Assembly: GCF_041435115.1 (NCBI RefSeq)
Contig: NZ_CP108046.1
Coordinates: 806,001 to 870,000, forward strand
DNA from: Streptomyces sp. NBC_00289
GTDB taxonomy: Bacteria; Actinomycetota; Actinomycetes; Streptomycetales; Streptomycetaceae
DNA length: 64,000 nucleotides
Direction: 5' to 3'
Shown here: positions 55,737 through 63,868 of the stretch, in pieces
Layout: every line of letters starts with the position of its first letter
Numbering within the stretch: position 1 is the stretch's first letter
Program-made: the position numbers and the translations under genes
Notes under the pieces: generated by a model
The model's database searches: none
Told to the model about the DNA's origin: nothing
The model's input: the letters and a program-made list of their open reading frames with translations, nothing else

Positions 55737-56486
55737 ATGAAGATGACCGGCAACACGATCCTGATCACCGGCGGAACCTCGGGCATCGGCCTCGGCCTGG
55801 CCCTGCGCCTGCACGAGGCCGGCAACAAGGTGGTCGTCGCCGGCCGGCGCAAGGAACTCCTCGACGAGATCACGGCCGAGTACCCGGGCATCGACGCGCT
55901 CGTCCTCGATGTCGCCGACCCCGAGTCGATTGCCCGGGCCCGTGAGACCGTGGCGGCGACCCACCCGGGGCTGAACGTCCTGGTCAACAACGCCGGCATC
56001 ATGCTGCGGGAGAACCTCCTCGACCCGGCCGGTCTCCAGGTCGCCGAGGATCAGGTCACGGTCAACCTGCTCGGCACGATCCGGATGACGTACGCCTTCC
56101 TGCCCCTGCTCGCGGGCAAGGACGACGCGACCGTCATGAACGTCACCTCCGCGCTGGCGTTCGTACCGTTCCCCAGCACCCCGACCTACTCTGCGACCAA
56201 GGCCGCGCTGCACTCCTTCTCCGAGAGCCTGCGCATCCAGCTCGCCGGTGCCGGTGCCGGCGTCCAGGTGATCGAGATGGTGCCGCCGGGCGTGCGCACG
56301 ACCCTGCTGGGCCAGCAAAACAACGACCAATCCATGCCGTTGGACGACTTCCTCACCGAGACCCTCGACCTGCTGCGCGAGAAGCCCGGCGCGAAGGAGC
56401 TTGTCGTCGAGCGCGCCAGGTTCATCCGCGACGCGGAGGCCAACGGCTCCTACGACGACGTCCTCGCCATGATCAGCGGCAGCTGA
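55737..56486 (+). CDS. short-chain dehydrogenase (DltE/YdfG-like)
   Basis: The protein has 249 residues from ATG 55737, with AAGGAG 8 nt before it. The cofactor loop is ILITGGTSGIGLGLALRLHE, then LVNNAGIMLRENLLDP (NNAG), catalytic Ser in VMNVTSALAFVPF and YxxxK in TYSATKAALHSFSESLR. The C-terminal part (PGAKELVVERARFIRDAE) is typical of the DltE-like branch that commonly sits beside XRE or TetR regulators in Streptomyces. It is the partner of the regulator at 56974 by the shared 21-bp site. The substrate is unknown. Confidence 0.9.
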   Translation: MKMTGNTILITGGTSGIGLGLALRLHEAGNKVVVAGRRKELLDEITAEYPGIDALVLDVADPESIARARETVAATHPGLNVLVNNAGIMLRENLLDPAGLQVAEDQVTVNLLGTIRMTYAFLPLLAGKDDATVMNVTSALAFVPFPSTPTYSATKAALHSFSESLRIQLAGAGAGVQVIEMVPPGVRTTLLGQQNNDQSMPLDDFLTETLDLLREKPGAKELVVERARFIRDAEANGSYDDVLAMISGS

Positions 56487-56920
56487 CCGACCTGTAGTGA
56501 CCGACGCGGAAGAACAGCACGCGGGCGGGCCGTGAGAGGTCACGTCATGGGCGAACGCGAGCTGGACCCGCCTCGCGGAGGTCCTCACCAAAGACGCGGA
56601 ACGAATAGGGAAGCGTCTTCGGCTCCGTCCCGAGTGCCGAGAGGCACGCGTGCACCCGTCTGACACGGCGAACATCGTCGTGTCGGCCGGTCCAGGCGAC
56701 GCGGCCCGGGCCCGGTCCAACACATTGGACGTCGTCGACGAGGACCGTCGCCGCAGGCCGTCTTCCCTGCCGACGGCCAGCGGCGCACCGCCGACGGTCA
56801 GCGACTTTCCCAGCGAGCCATGCAGCTCAAGGGACCATCGGGCCCGTCCCACCCCGAGCGCCCTCGGCCTCGGCATCGGCCTCATGGGCGGCTTCGCGCG
56901 GGTGGAAGAGGAGCGCTCAG
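56487..56920. other. intergenic, no gene seen
   Basis: These 434 nt between the SDR and the XRE promoter contain no conserved frame or RNA gene that I can identify. Confidence 0.4.
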
Positions 56921-56941
56921 CCATGGATCGGCGGTCTCTGG
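56921..56941. promoter_or_regulatory. shared 21-bp operator upstream of XRE gene (copy 2)
   Basis: The reverse complement of the 55624 site with one mismatch (CCATGGATC at the left end, GTCTCTGG at the right). The motif itself is an imperfect dyad (14 of 20 symmetric positions, form CCAnnGAnCG..CGnTCnnTGG). It ends 32 nt before the regulator start. Confidence 0.65.
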
Positions 56942-56973
56942 ATAGGCGGGCGGGATGCGGCGAGGATGGGGGC

Positions 56974-57813
56974 ATGGACAAGAAGGAACTGGCGGAATTC
57001 CTGCGCCACCGGCGCGAGACGCTGCGGCCCCGCGACGTCGGGCTGGCCGAGGGGCCACGCAGGCGTACGCGGGGGCTGCGCCGCGAGGAGGTCGCGCAGC
57101 TCGCCGGCATGTCCACCGACTACTACGCCCGGCTGGAACAGCGGCGTGCTCCGCAGCCCTCCGTCCAGATCACCACGGCTCTCGCCCGGGCACTGCGGCT
57201 GACCCTGGACGAACGCGACCATCTCTTCGTCCTCATCGGCCACAACGCCCCGGCCCGCTTCCAACGCTCCGAACATGTCAGCCCGACGCTGCTGCGGGTC
57301 CTGGACCGCCTGGACGACTCCCCGGCCATGGTGCAGACCGACCTGTTCGACACCCTCGCGATGAACCCCGTGGCCGTCGCGCTGCTCGGCGACCAGACCC
57401 GCCACACCGGTCTGGCCCGCAGCGGCTACTACCGCTGGTTCATGGACCCGGCCGAGCGTCTGATGGTTCCCGAGGAGACCCACGAACGCCACGGCCGTGC
57501 CCAGGCAGCGCGCCTGCGGGCCGCGCTGACATCCGGCAGCGACACCCCCCGGGCCGCCCTGATCCTCGCCGAACTCCAGGAACACAGCCCCGAGTTCGTC
57601 CGCATGTGGGAACTTCAGGAAGTCGCGCAACGCTACGACGACTGCAAGGCCGTCCTCCATCCCGAACTCGGCCGCATCGACGTCGACGCCCAGCTCCTGT
57701 ACACCGAGAACCGCGCCCAAACCCTGGTCGTGCTGACCACTCGCCCAGGCACGGAGAGCCACAGCAAACTCGAGCTGCTCTCCGTCATCGGACACCAACA
57801 GCTCACACCCTGA
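56974..57813 (+). CDS. XRE-type (MmyB-like) transcriptional regulator
   Basis: The protein has 279 residues from ATG 56974, with GAGGATGG upstream. The N-terminal helix-turn-helix contains ELAEFLRHRRETLRPRDVGL, then RGLRREEVAQLAGMSTDYYA and RLEQRRAPQPS. The MmyB domain follows (MVQTDLFDTLAMNPVAVALL, LVVLTTRPGTESHSKLELL). It is related to the regulator at 33131 but clearly distinct. The SDR upstream on the same strand and the shared 21-bp site indicate that it controls that SDR and itself. Confidence 0.9.
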   Translation: MDKKELAEFLRHRRETLRPRDVGLAEGPRRRTRGLRREEVAQLAGMSTDYYARLEQRRAPQPSVQITTALARALRLTLDERDHLFVLIGHNAPARFQRSEHVSPTLLRVLDRLDDSPAMVQTDLFDTLAMNPVAVALLGDQTRHTGLARSGYYRWFMDPAERLMVPEETHERHGRAQAARLRAALTSGSDTPRAALILAELQEHSPEFVRMWELQEVAQRYDDCKAVLHPELGRIDVDAQLLYTENRAQTLVVLTTRPGTESHSKLELLSVIGHQQLTP

Positions 57814-57849
57814 CGTCCTGGACCCCGGGGGCTCCTACGAGCGGCGATG

Positions 57850-58091
57850 TCGTCGTGGATCCGGGCGGCGACCACCTCGGCGAGCTTGGCCCGCGCTCCC
57901 TCGACCAGTCCGGCTCGACCACGTTCCCCGCGATCCGCGGCCCTCGCCGACGCACCCGGTGCTTCTCGATCCAGGCGGCCACCGACTCCAGATGGGGGCC
58001 CAGCACGGTCTGGGCACGCGCGTCACCGGCGATGACCGCGTCGACGACCGCGCGGTGAGCCTCGTGCGAGGTCTCCTTCGCGGTGTGCATC
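57850..58091 (-). pseudogene. GntR/FadR-type regulator fragment
   Basis: The minus strand encodes EAHRAVVDAVIAGDARAQTV then LGPHLESVAAWIEKHR, the C-terminal helices of an FCD-type ligand domain. After a frame change it continues KLAEVVAARIHDDIAAR, a segment seen at the start of a further GntR helix-turn-helix (tandem GntR arrangement). Both ends are cut: the right end meets the IS630 relic at ~58095. It is inactive. Confidence 0.5.
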
Positions 58092-58094
58092 TCG

Positions 58095-58283
58095 GCCTTG
58101 CGGTCCTGGCTGAACCGGATCGAGGCCCAGTTCACGGCCCTTCGCTACTTCGCCCTGGACGGCACCGACCGCCCCACCCACGAGGCCCAGGGCAGCATGA
58201 TCCGCCGCTACATCATCTGGCGGAACAAGCACGCCACCGACAAGCGCCTCAACGACGTCGCAACCAGGGCGGACGCCGCCTGA
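58095..58283 (+). pseudogene. IS630 transposase C-terminal fragment
   Basis: The plus strand encodes SWLNRIEAQFTALRYFALDG followed by SMIRRYIIWRNKHATDKRL. It has the last catalytic glutamate segment (SWLNRIE) and C-terminal tail of IS630-family transposases. It directly truncates the GntR gene. The first two catalytic aspartates are absent. Confidence 0.7.
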
Positions 58284-58304
58284 CTCCGGCTGTGACAGCT
58301 CTCC

Positions 58305-58688
58305 TCACCACAGATGCAGGAAGCTCCGGGCGTCGTCAAAGCCATCAAGAGCCCGACCGTCCACCTCCTTCGGATCCGCCTCCGCACGCGCCGCCAGCGA
58401 CTCCACGAGCGCAAGGGCCTCAGCACTGAGGTATCCGAAGCGCCGGGCGGTATGTCCAAGGCACAGACCAGCCAGGCCCAGCAAAGGGCTCCCCGGCACA
58501 GCCCGCGTCCCGACCTGCACGCACCAGTGCTCGACGAACTCCCGATCCTCGTCGTTCAACGCACTCCCGACCAAGACACTTGCCGCCTCACCCTCGTGCG
58601 CGCGGTCGCGAAGCGCCCGCTCCAGCGTCTCGACCACCGCCTCGTGAGGCAGCGCGGGCGGATTCTCGAAGCGCAGATGAGAGTGCAC
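58305..58688 (-). CDS. hypothetical protein
   Basis: This is a 127-residue frame from GTG 58688 (VHSHLRFENPPALPHEAVVE) to TGA 58305. It is rich in helices: TLERALRDRAHEGEAASVLV, NDEDREFVEHWCVQVG, LLGLAGLCLGHTARRFGYLS, ALALVESLAARAEADP, resembling short HEAT/ARM-like or SUKH-neighbour proteins. No family is assigned. Normal codon use and a clean stop suggest a real gene that survived between two IS630 relics. It may have been carried in or simply flanked by them. Confidence 0.6.
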   Translation of the reverse strand: MHSHLRFENPPALPHEAVVETLERALRDRAHEGEAASVLVGSALNDEDREFVEHWCVQVGTRAVPGSPLLGLAGLCLGHTARRFGYLSAEALALVESLAARAEADPKEVDGRALDGFDDARSFLHLW

Positions 58689-58734
58689 CCCACGAGGGTA
58701 CGGGCCTGCGACCACGGGGAGACCAGGGCGAACG

Positions 58735-58885
58735 GGCGATCACCGGGACCCGGTTGCCGCCGGCCGAGGCCAGCAGCATCATCGCCCGCCGGTAACGCAC
58801 CGTGCTGGTGCTGCCCCGGCGCACGATCTGCTGCAGCTTCTGCCCCTCCTGGTCGGTCAGTCTGCGCACACGGACAGGCTCGGCC
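58735..58885 (-). pseudogene. IS630 transposase N-terminal fragment
   Basis: The minus strand encodes PVRVRRLTDQEGQKLQQIVR followed by STVRYRRAMMLLASAGGNRV. This is the start of an IS630-type transposase before its helix-turn-helix. It then breaks off. It is opposite in direction to the IS630 relic at 58095, so the two come from different copies or an inversion. Confidence 0.6.
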
Positions 58886-58969
58886 ACCACACCCCCACGA
58901 TCGGATCGGACGTCACCGCACATCCAGCCGTCCCGATCGTCGCCGCGCCGAACGTTCCATGTCAGAGGA

Positions 58970-59284
58970 CTACATGTCGCGCTGGGCCTCGATTTCGGCG
59001 GCCATAGCAGCCATGTCGCGTACGTGCGTGTAGTACCTGGTCGCGTACTCGTCGTCGATCGCCGGAAGGACCCGCTCGAACACGGTCATCAGCCGCGTCA
59101 GGCCCGCGCGGCGCTGTTCGTTGAGCGGACCTTCGACGACGCCGAGGGCATAGCCATAGGCGTCCGCGTCGAGCATCACCATGTCCTGGCTCTCGATGTC
59201 GAGGCCGCGAAAGCCGGGTGGGAACGGCATGGCCATGTGCTCGGCCATCCTCTGCGTGAGGGCGTCGACCCTCTCTTCGGACAT
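58970..59284 (-). CDS. hypothetical protein
   Basis: The protein has 104 residues from ATG 59284 (MSEERVDALTQRMAEHMAMP). It is mainly helical, with LDADAYGYALGVVEGPLNEQ, RRAGLTRLMTVFERVLPAID and YYTHVRDMAAMAAEIEAQRD. No family is recognised. A longer in-frame start (ATG 59308) is possible. It is next to the left end of the IS701-type element (63 nt away), which may have displaced its promoter. Confidence 0.55.
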   Translation of the reverse strand: MSEERVDALTQRMAEHMAMPFPPGFRGLDIESQDMVMLDADAYGYALGVVEGPLNEQRRAGLTRLMTVFERVLPAIDDEYATRYYTHVRDMAAMAAEIEAQRDM

Positions 59285-59350
59285 GCGGAGATCTTGCCAG
59301 GAACTCACCGGCGTCGAGGTTCAGTTCGCGGACCAGGTCAGAGCACTAGT

Positions 59351-60791
59351 AGAGCTTGGTCAGCTTCACTCGTGGGTGGCGTGTCCGCTGGTCCGTGAGG
59401 GTCGTTGAGGTGGTGTGACACCTGAGGAGATGGCCTCGGTCCGGGAGGACCTGGAGGCGTTCGCGGCGGAGTTGTTCGACGGGTTCTTCCGTGCGGATCA
59501 GCGGCGGTGGGGGCAGGCGTACGTGCGCGGATTGTTGCTGGACGGGCGGCGTAAGTCGGTGGAGCCGATGGCGGCCCGACTGGGTGAGGACGGTAATCGT
59601 CAGGCGCTGGCGCATTTCATCACCTCCAGTCCGTGGGATCCGGCGCATGTGCGGGCCCGGCTGGCCTGGCGGATGCACGAGGCGATCGGTCCAGAGGCAT
59701 TGATCGTCGATGACACCGGCTTTTTGAAGGACGGGGATGCCTCGGCGTGTGTGTCACGGCAGTACACCGGCACCGCGGGCAAGGTCACCAAGTGCCAGGT
59801 GGGGGTTTCGCTGCATCTGGCGCGCGAGAGGGCCTCGGCGGCGGTGAACTGGCGGCTGTTCCTGCCCGCGTCCTGGGATCCCGACTCGCCGGAGGCGGAC
59901 CCGGACAAGGTCGCCCGCCGCAGTCGCTGCGGCATCCCCGACCGGGTGGGGCATGTCGAGAAGTGGCAGCTGGCCCTGGACATGATCGACGAGAGCCGGT
60001 CGTGGGGCATCGACATCCCCCTGGTCGTCGCGGACGCCGGATACGGGGACGCCGCCGCCTTCCGCCACGGTCTGGAAGAACGCAACCTGCCCTACGCGGT
60101 GGGCATTTCCTCCCGCCACACCGCCCATCCGGCCGACGCCCGGCCCGTCCAGCCCGCCTACGCGGGAACCGGCCGGCCACCGCGAATGCAGTATCCCGAG
60201 CCTGCGCAGACCGTGAAAGACCTGGTCATCGCGGCCGGGAGGACGGCCACGAGGCCGGTGTCCTGGCGGGAAGGCTCCCGCCCGGGCAAAGGAATCAGCG
60301 GCTTCAAACGCATCTACTCGCGGTTCGTGGCTCTGCGCATCCGCCCGGCCGGACGCGGCGTCCGCCAGGCCACCGACGGCCCTGAACTGCCCGAACGCTG
60401 GCTGCTGGCCGAATGGCCCGCCACCGAACCCGAACCCGTGCAGTTCTGGCTCTCCAGCCTGCCCTCCGGCATGCCACTGGCGACCCTGGTGAGGCTGGCC
60501 AAGCTGCGCTGGCGCATCGAACACGACTACCGCGAGATGAAACAGGCCCTGGGACTTGCCCACTTCGAAGGCCGCACCTGGAACGGCTGGCACCACCACG
60601 TCACCCTCGTCTCCGCCGCCCACGCCTTCTGCACCCTGCAACGACTGGCACGAGACCCAAAAGACGCGGCGCAGGTCTGAGCCTCTACCAAGTCGTCCGA
60701 GAACTCCAGACACTTCTCGCCGCCTGGACCGGTGCTTGCCCCACCTGCCACCGCGACATACCCACACCGATACGGACCTGACCAAGCCCTA
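59351..60791 (+). mobile_element. IS701-type insertion sequence
   Basis: The element spans 1441 bp. The terminal inverted repeats are TAGAGCTTGGTCAG at the left and TAGGGCTTGGTCAG (read inward) at the right, 13 of 14 identical. CTAG flanks both sides (59347-59350 and 60792-60795), matching the 4-bp YTAR-type targets reported for IS701 elements. It encodes one transposase. Insertion placed the right end exactly at the stop codon of the lipoprotein gene. Confidence 0.88.
59415..60680 (+). CDS. IS701 family transposase
   Basis: The protein has 421 residues from GTG 59415. The DDE catalytic blocks are GPEALIVDDTGFLKDG (first Asp), PLVVADAGYGDAAAFRHGLE (second Asp) and IEHDYREMKQALGLAHFEGR (Glu, YREMK signature). 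The N-terminal part FAAELFDGFFRADQRRWGQA is typical. Conserved C-terminal sequence (GLSLYQVVRELQTLLAAWTG, TCHRDIP) continues in another frame up to 60781 after AAAAGACG near 60660. The annotated frame therefore loses about 34 residues, by mutation, sequence error, or possibly a recoding signal. Confidence 0.88.
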   Translation: MTPEEMASVREDLEAFAAELFDGFFRADQRRWGQAYVRGLLLDGRRKSVEPMAARLGEDGNRQALAHFITSSPWDPAHVRARLAWRMHEAIGPEALIVDDTGFLKDGDASACVSRQYTGTAGKVTKCQVGVSLHLARERASAAVNWRLFLPASWDPDSPEADPDKVARRSRCGIPDRVGHVEKWQLALDMIDESRSWGIDIPLVVADAGYGDAAAFRHGLEERNLPYAVGISSRHTAHPADARPVQPAYAGTGRPPRMQYPEPAQTVKDLVIAAGRTATRPVSWREGSRPGKGISGFKRIYSRFVALRIRPAGRGVRQATDGPELPERWLLAEWPATEPEPVQFWLSSLPSGMPLATLVRLAKLRWRIEHDYREMKQALGLAHFEGRTWNGWHHHVTLVSAAHAFCTLQRLARDPKDAAQV

Positions 60792-61865
60792 CTAGAGGTC
60801 AGGTGTTGGTGTGGCGTCCACCTTGGTCACCTGGGTGCCGATGGAGTAGACGGCAGGTTTGCCGTCTGCGGAGATGATTCCGAGTTCCGTCTGTGCGTAG
60901 TGGCGGACGACCTTGTTCATGCGCGCGTCCGGGTTGTGCTGGACCAACGGCTTGTCCGAGTCGCCGAGGTTGATATAGGAGTTGAGGTCCTTGGCGAGGA
61001 AGGTCTCATCGACGGCGCTGTCGGACAACACGAGCGCGCCTCCGTCAGCGGTTTTCGCGGCGAAGACGTCCCCGGGGTGGGGGGCGGTCTTTGTGAAGTC
61101 GACCCAGGCGTGCTCGTCCAGGTTGCTGGCCCGCTCGGTGTACCAGGAACTGCCGGTGCGTCGGGCTGAGGTGTTGGCGAGCGGGGTGTTGTGGCCGCCT
61201 GTCACCCACAGGTCGGTGACCAGTTCCGGCAACTGCGAGGGCGCCGTCTTACCGATCTTGGTGTCCGGGTCGGCGACCTTCATCAGCCCGGACTTGTCGA
61301 GGGCGATGTGCGGCACCTTGGCCACGTCAGACCCCCCGAAGTCGCGGGCAACGACCATCCGCCAGCCGTCACCGGAGCGCTTGAAGACGAGGAACCTGAT
61401 GTTCTTCGACCACAGCTTGCCCGGCTTGCCATGGGTGAGGTCCGCGCCTTGGGTGCGCACCAGGAACCAGTTGGTCTTCGAGGAGGCGGGCGGGATGTAG
61501 AAGGTGCGGTTGACGTACGCGAACGGAGCGAGATTGTCCGCGACGTCGCTCTTGTCGAGGGCTGGGATCTGTGTGAAGTACGCCTGGTCCATCGCAAGGA
61601 CAGCGCCACCTTCCGCCTTCGCCATGAGCGAGGCGGAACGCTGGGCGTTGGCCCGGTTGTTGAGCTTCTGATAGGCGTCCACCGTCTTGTTCGCCTCGGC
61701 CTTGGTGAGCAACGGCCTCTCGGCCGGCGCAGCGTCCGGGGCCTCGGAGGCTATGTCGGCGGTGGAACATCCGGTCAAGGAAGCCGCAGTTGAGAAGACG
61801 ACCGCGGCGAACACGCCCATGCGCGTGGCACGGGTCATGTGAGCAGAGCGGGCCAAGTGAGCCAT
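60792..61865 (-). CDS. predicted lipoprotein of unknown function
   Basis: The protein has 357 residues from ATG 61865 (an internal ATG at 61838 is possible). The signal peptide ends in a lipobox (ASLTGC), so the protein is lipid-anchored outside the membrane. The mature part has RPLLTKAEANKTVDAYQKLN, YFTQIPALDKSD, FVNRTFYIPP-like segment, WRMVVARDFGGSDVAKVPHI and LGIISADGKPAVYSIGTQVT. No known domain was recognised; many actinobacterial lipoproteins have this layout. The stop codon TAG lies inside the CTAG duplication of the IS701-type element, so the gene's end borders the insertion. Confidence 0.75.
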   Translation of the reverse strand: MAHLARSAHMTRATRMGVFAAVVFSTAASLTGCSTADIASEAPDAAPAERPLLTKAEANKTVDAYQKLNNRANAQRSASLMAKAEGGAVLAMDQAYFTQIPALDKSDVADNLAPFAYVNRTFYIPPASSKTNWFLVRTQGADLTHGKPGKLWSKNIRFLVFKRSGDGWRMVVARDFGGSDVAKVPHIALDKSGLMKVADPDTKIGKTAPSQLPELVTDLWVTGGHNTPLANTSARRTGSSWYTERASNLDEHAWVDFTKTAPHPGDVFAAKTADGGALVLSDSAVDETFLAKDLNSYINLGDSDKPLVQHNPDARMNKVVRHYAQTELGIISADGKPAVYSIGTQVTKVDATPTPDL

Positions 61866-62572
61866 GGCAAGGTATCCCCGTTTCTTGTGTACTTTCGGCG
61901 ACCGTCCTGGGCAGTGCGCACGAGAAGATCGCTGTGCCACGGTATCGATCCCTCTCCCCCGGGCGGCAACTCCAGCCTCGCTCCGGAACCGGACCGTAAC
62001 TTTCCGTCTCAACGAACATCCGCTCGCATCCGCGGAGTTGAGCGCCCTCCTGGTCAGCCGCGACCCGACCCTGCCCGAACGCCTCGGCCCTGTCGTCGCC
62101 GACGCGGACTGAACCCAGTGGACGTGCACAAGGCGAGCGACCGCCTGCGGGAAGGCATCTGGCGGCTACACCAACCCTCCCGCGTCTGAAGCGGCGGTTT
62201 CGGCCCCGGCACCCTCAGGCCTCTGTGGTGTCGCAGCCTTCTCCGTGGTGGCCGCAGCCTCTCCGCCGCATTCCCGTGGCGGCGCACCGGGCCGCGTCGC
62301 ACCGTTCCCGAGAGCCGCCCGCGGGCCGGACAGTGCGCTCGCCGACGCCACGATCATCGAACGGCAATCGCGACCGCCACTCTCCGGCGCGGCGGGCCCT
62401 CAACGTCCTGTGCGCGCGGCACCCGCCCGCTGGTCCGGTGCCTTGCCTCCGGGACCCGGACGCCTCCGAGGAGGACGAGGATCGACGGCCGGCACACCCG
62501 AGCGACTCGGCCACTCGTCGCGCCCCGCGGGTGCCTGCGACCCGCCCTGTGGTGACGTTCGCGGCAGGGGTG
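61866..62572. other. intergenic stretch without an assigned gene
   Basis: The plus strand has short conserved-looking phrases: LNEHPLASAELSALLVSRDP with TLPERLGPVVADAD ending TGA at 62110-62112, and VDVHKASDRLREGIWRLHQP to 62189. These may be a decayed small gene, but no family was recognised. No RNA or terminator was seen beyond GC-rich dyads. Confidence 0.35.
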
Positions 62573-63868
62573 TCACACCAAGTCAGGTGCACTCTCCTGG
62601 GCGGGATCCTCGGATGCCGGGTGATCTGGACCGGCGGCCGGGGCGGCGGCACGCAGCGCCGCTTCGACCCGGCGGTTGCTGGTCATGGATGCCGTGACGG
62701 CCGTCATCGCCAGGAGGAGGACGGCAGCGGCGTAGAGCGGGGTGCGGATGTCGTAGGTGGTGGCCAGCCAGCCGCCGAGGAAGGCCCCCATGGGGGCGGC
62801 GCACATGGCCAACATGCGGGAGGTGGAGGCGACCCGGCCCATCAGGCGGGCGGGGACGATCGCCTGCCGGAGGGAGGGGCCGAGCACCATCGTGGCGCCC
62901 ATGCCGGCCCCGCAGACGGCGAGCGCCAGTCCGGCGACGTACGGGTTCGGGGCGACGGCCAGGCCCAGGATGGCGAGCCCTTCCACCGCGGCCGTGCAGC
63001 TGAGCGCGGCGCCGGTGCCAAGTCGGCGGCCGAGGAAGGAGGCGATGCCCGCGCCGAGCAGGCCGCCGGTGGCCTCCGCTGCGAGGAGCAGCCCGAAGCC
63101 GTAGGTGTCGATGCCGAGGCGGTCGTGCGCGAAGAGGGCGAGGACGGTCTCCACGGCGAGGAAGGCGATGTTCCCGACCGCCGGGCGGAGCGCGAGCCCG
63201 AGCAGCACCCGGTCCCGGAAGACGTACGAGGCCCCGGCCCGCGCCTGCCGAAGCAGCGACTCGCGGACCTCCGGCACGGGCCGGGGCATGGCGGGCAGCG
63301 ACCGTACGAGCAATGCGGAGAGCGCGAACGACACCGCGTCGGTGAGCAGTGGAACCGCCCGCCCGAGCGCGAGCAGCGCACTGCCCGCAGGGGGCCCGGC
63401 GAAGCCGGACATGGCGGTCTGGGCGCCGCGCAGGCGGGAGTTGGCGCGCTCCAGGAGTGCGGGGTCGCGGCCGAGCAGATCCGGTAGATAGGCCGTGGCG
63501 GCCGTGTCGAAGAAGAGTCCGCCGAGGCCGAGCAGGAAGGCGACGGCCGCGAGCAGCGGAATGCTCAGCATGTCGAGCGCGGCCGCCGCCGCGGCTATCG
63601 CGAGCAGCACCGCACGCGCCGCGTCCGCGGCCCACATCGTGCGCCGGCGGTCCCAGCGGTCCACGAGCGCGCCGCCGAGCACCCCGAAGAGCAGCCACGG
63701 CAGCGTCCCGGCGGCCGTGACGACGGCGAGCGCCATCGGATCCCGTGTCAACGTCAACGCGAGCAGCGGCAGCGCGGCATGCGACACCCCGTCACCGAGC
63801 GAGGAGATCGTCTGCGCGGTCCACAGCCGTCCGAACCCGGTCGGCAACTTCCGGAAGTCTGAGGTCAC
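62573..63868 (-). CDS. MFS transporter (enterobactin/macrolide-exporter-like)
   Basis: The protein has 431 residues from GTG 63868, overlapping the upstream regulator stop (GTGA). Twelve membrane helices are predicted. FGRLWTAQTISSLGDGVSHA opens the protein. The loop GALVDRWDRRRTMWAADAAR contains the DRxxRR motif of this subfamily, and ARLMGRVASTSRMLAMCAAP is the mid-protein equivalent. Such proteins export drugs or siderophores by proton exchange. Coupling to an ArsR-like regulator gene suggests regulated efflux. Confidence 0.88.
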   Translation of the reverse strand: MTSDFRKLPTGFGRLWTAQTISSLGDGVSHAALPLLALTLTRDPMALAVVTAAGTLPWLLFGVLGGALVDRWDRRRTMWAADAARAVLLAIAAAAAALDMLSIPLLAAVAFLLGLGGLFFDTAATAYLPDLLGRDPALLERANSRLRGAQTAMSGFAGPPAGSALLALGRAVPLLTDAVSFALSALLVRSLPAMPRPVPEVRESLLRQARAGASYVFRDRVLLGLALRPAVGNIAFLAVETVLALFAHDRLGIDTYGFGLLLAAEATGGLLGAGIASFLGRRLGTGAALSCTAAVEGLAILGLAVAPNPYVAGLALAVCGAGMGATMVLGPSLRQAIVPARLMGRVASTSRMLAMCAAPMGAFLGGWLATTYDIRTPLYAAAVLLLAMTAVTASMTSNRRVEAALRAAAPAAGPDHPASEDPAQESAPDLV

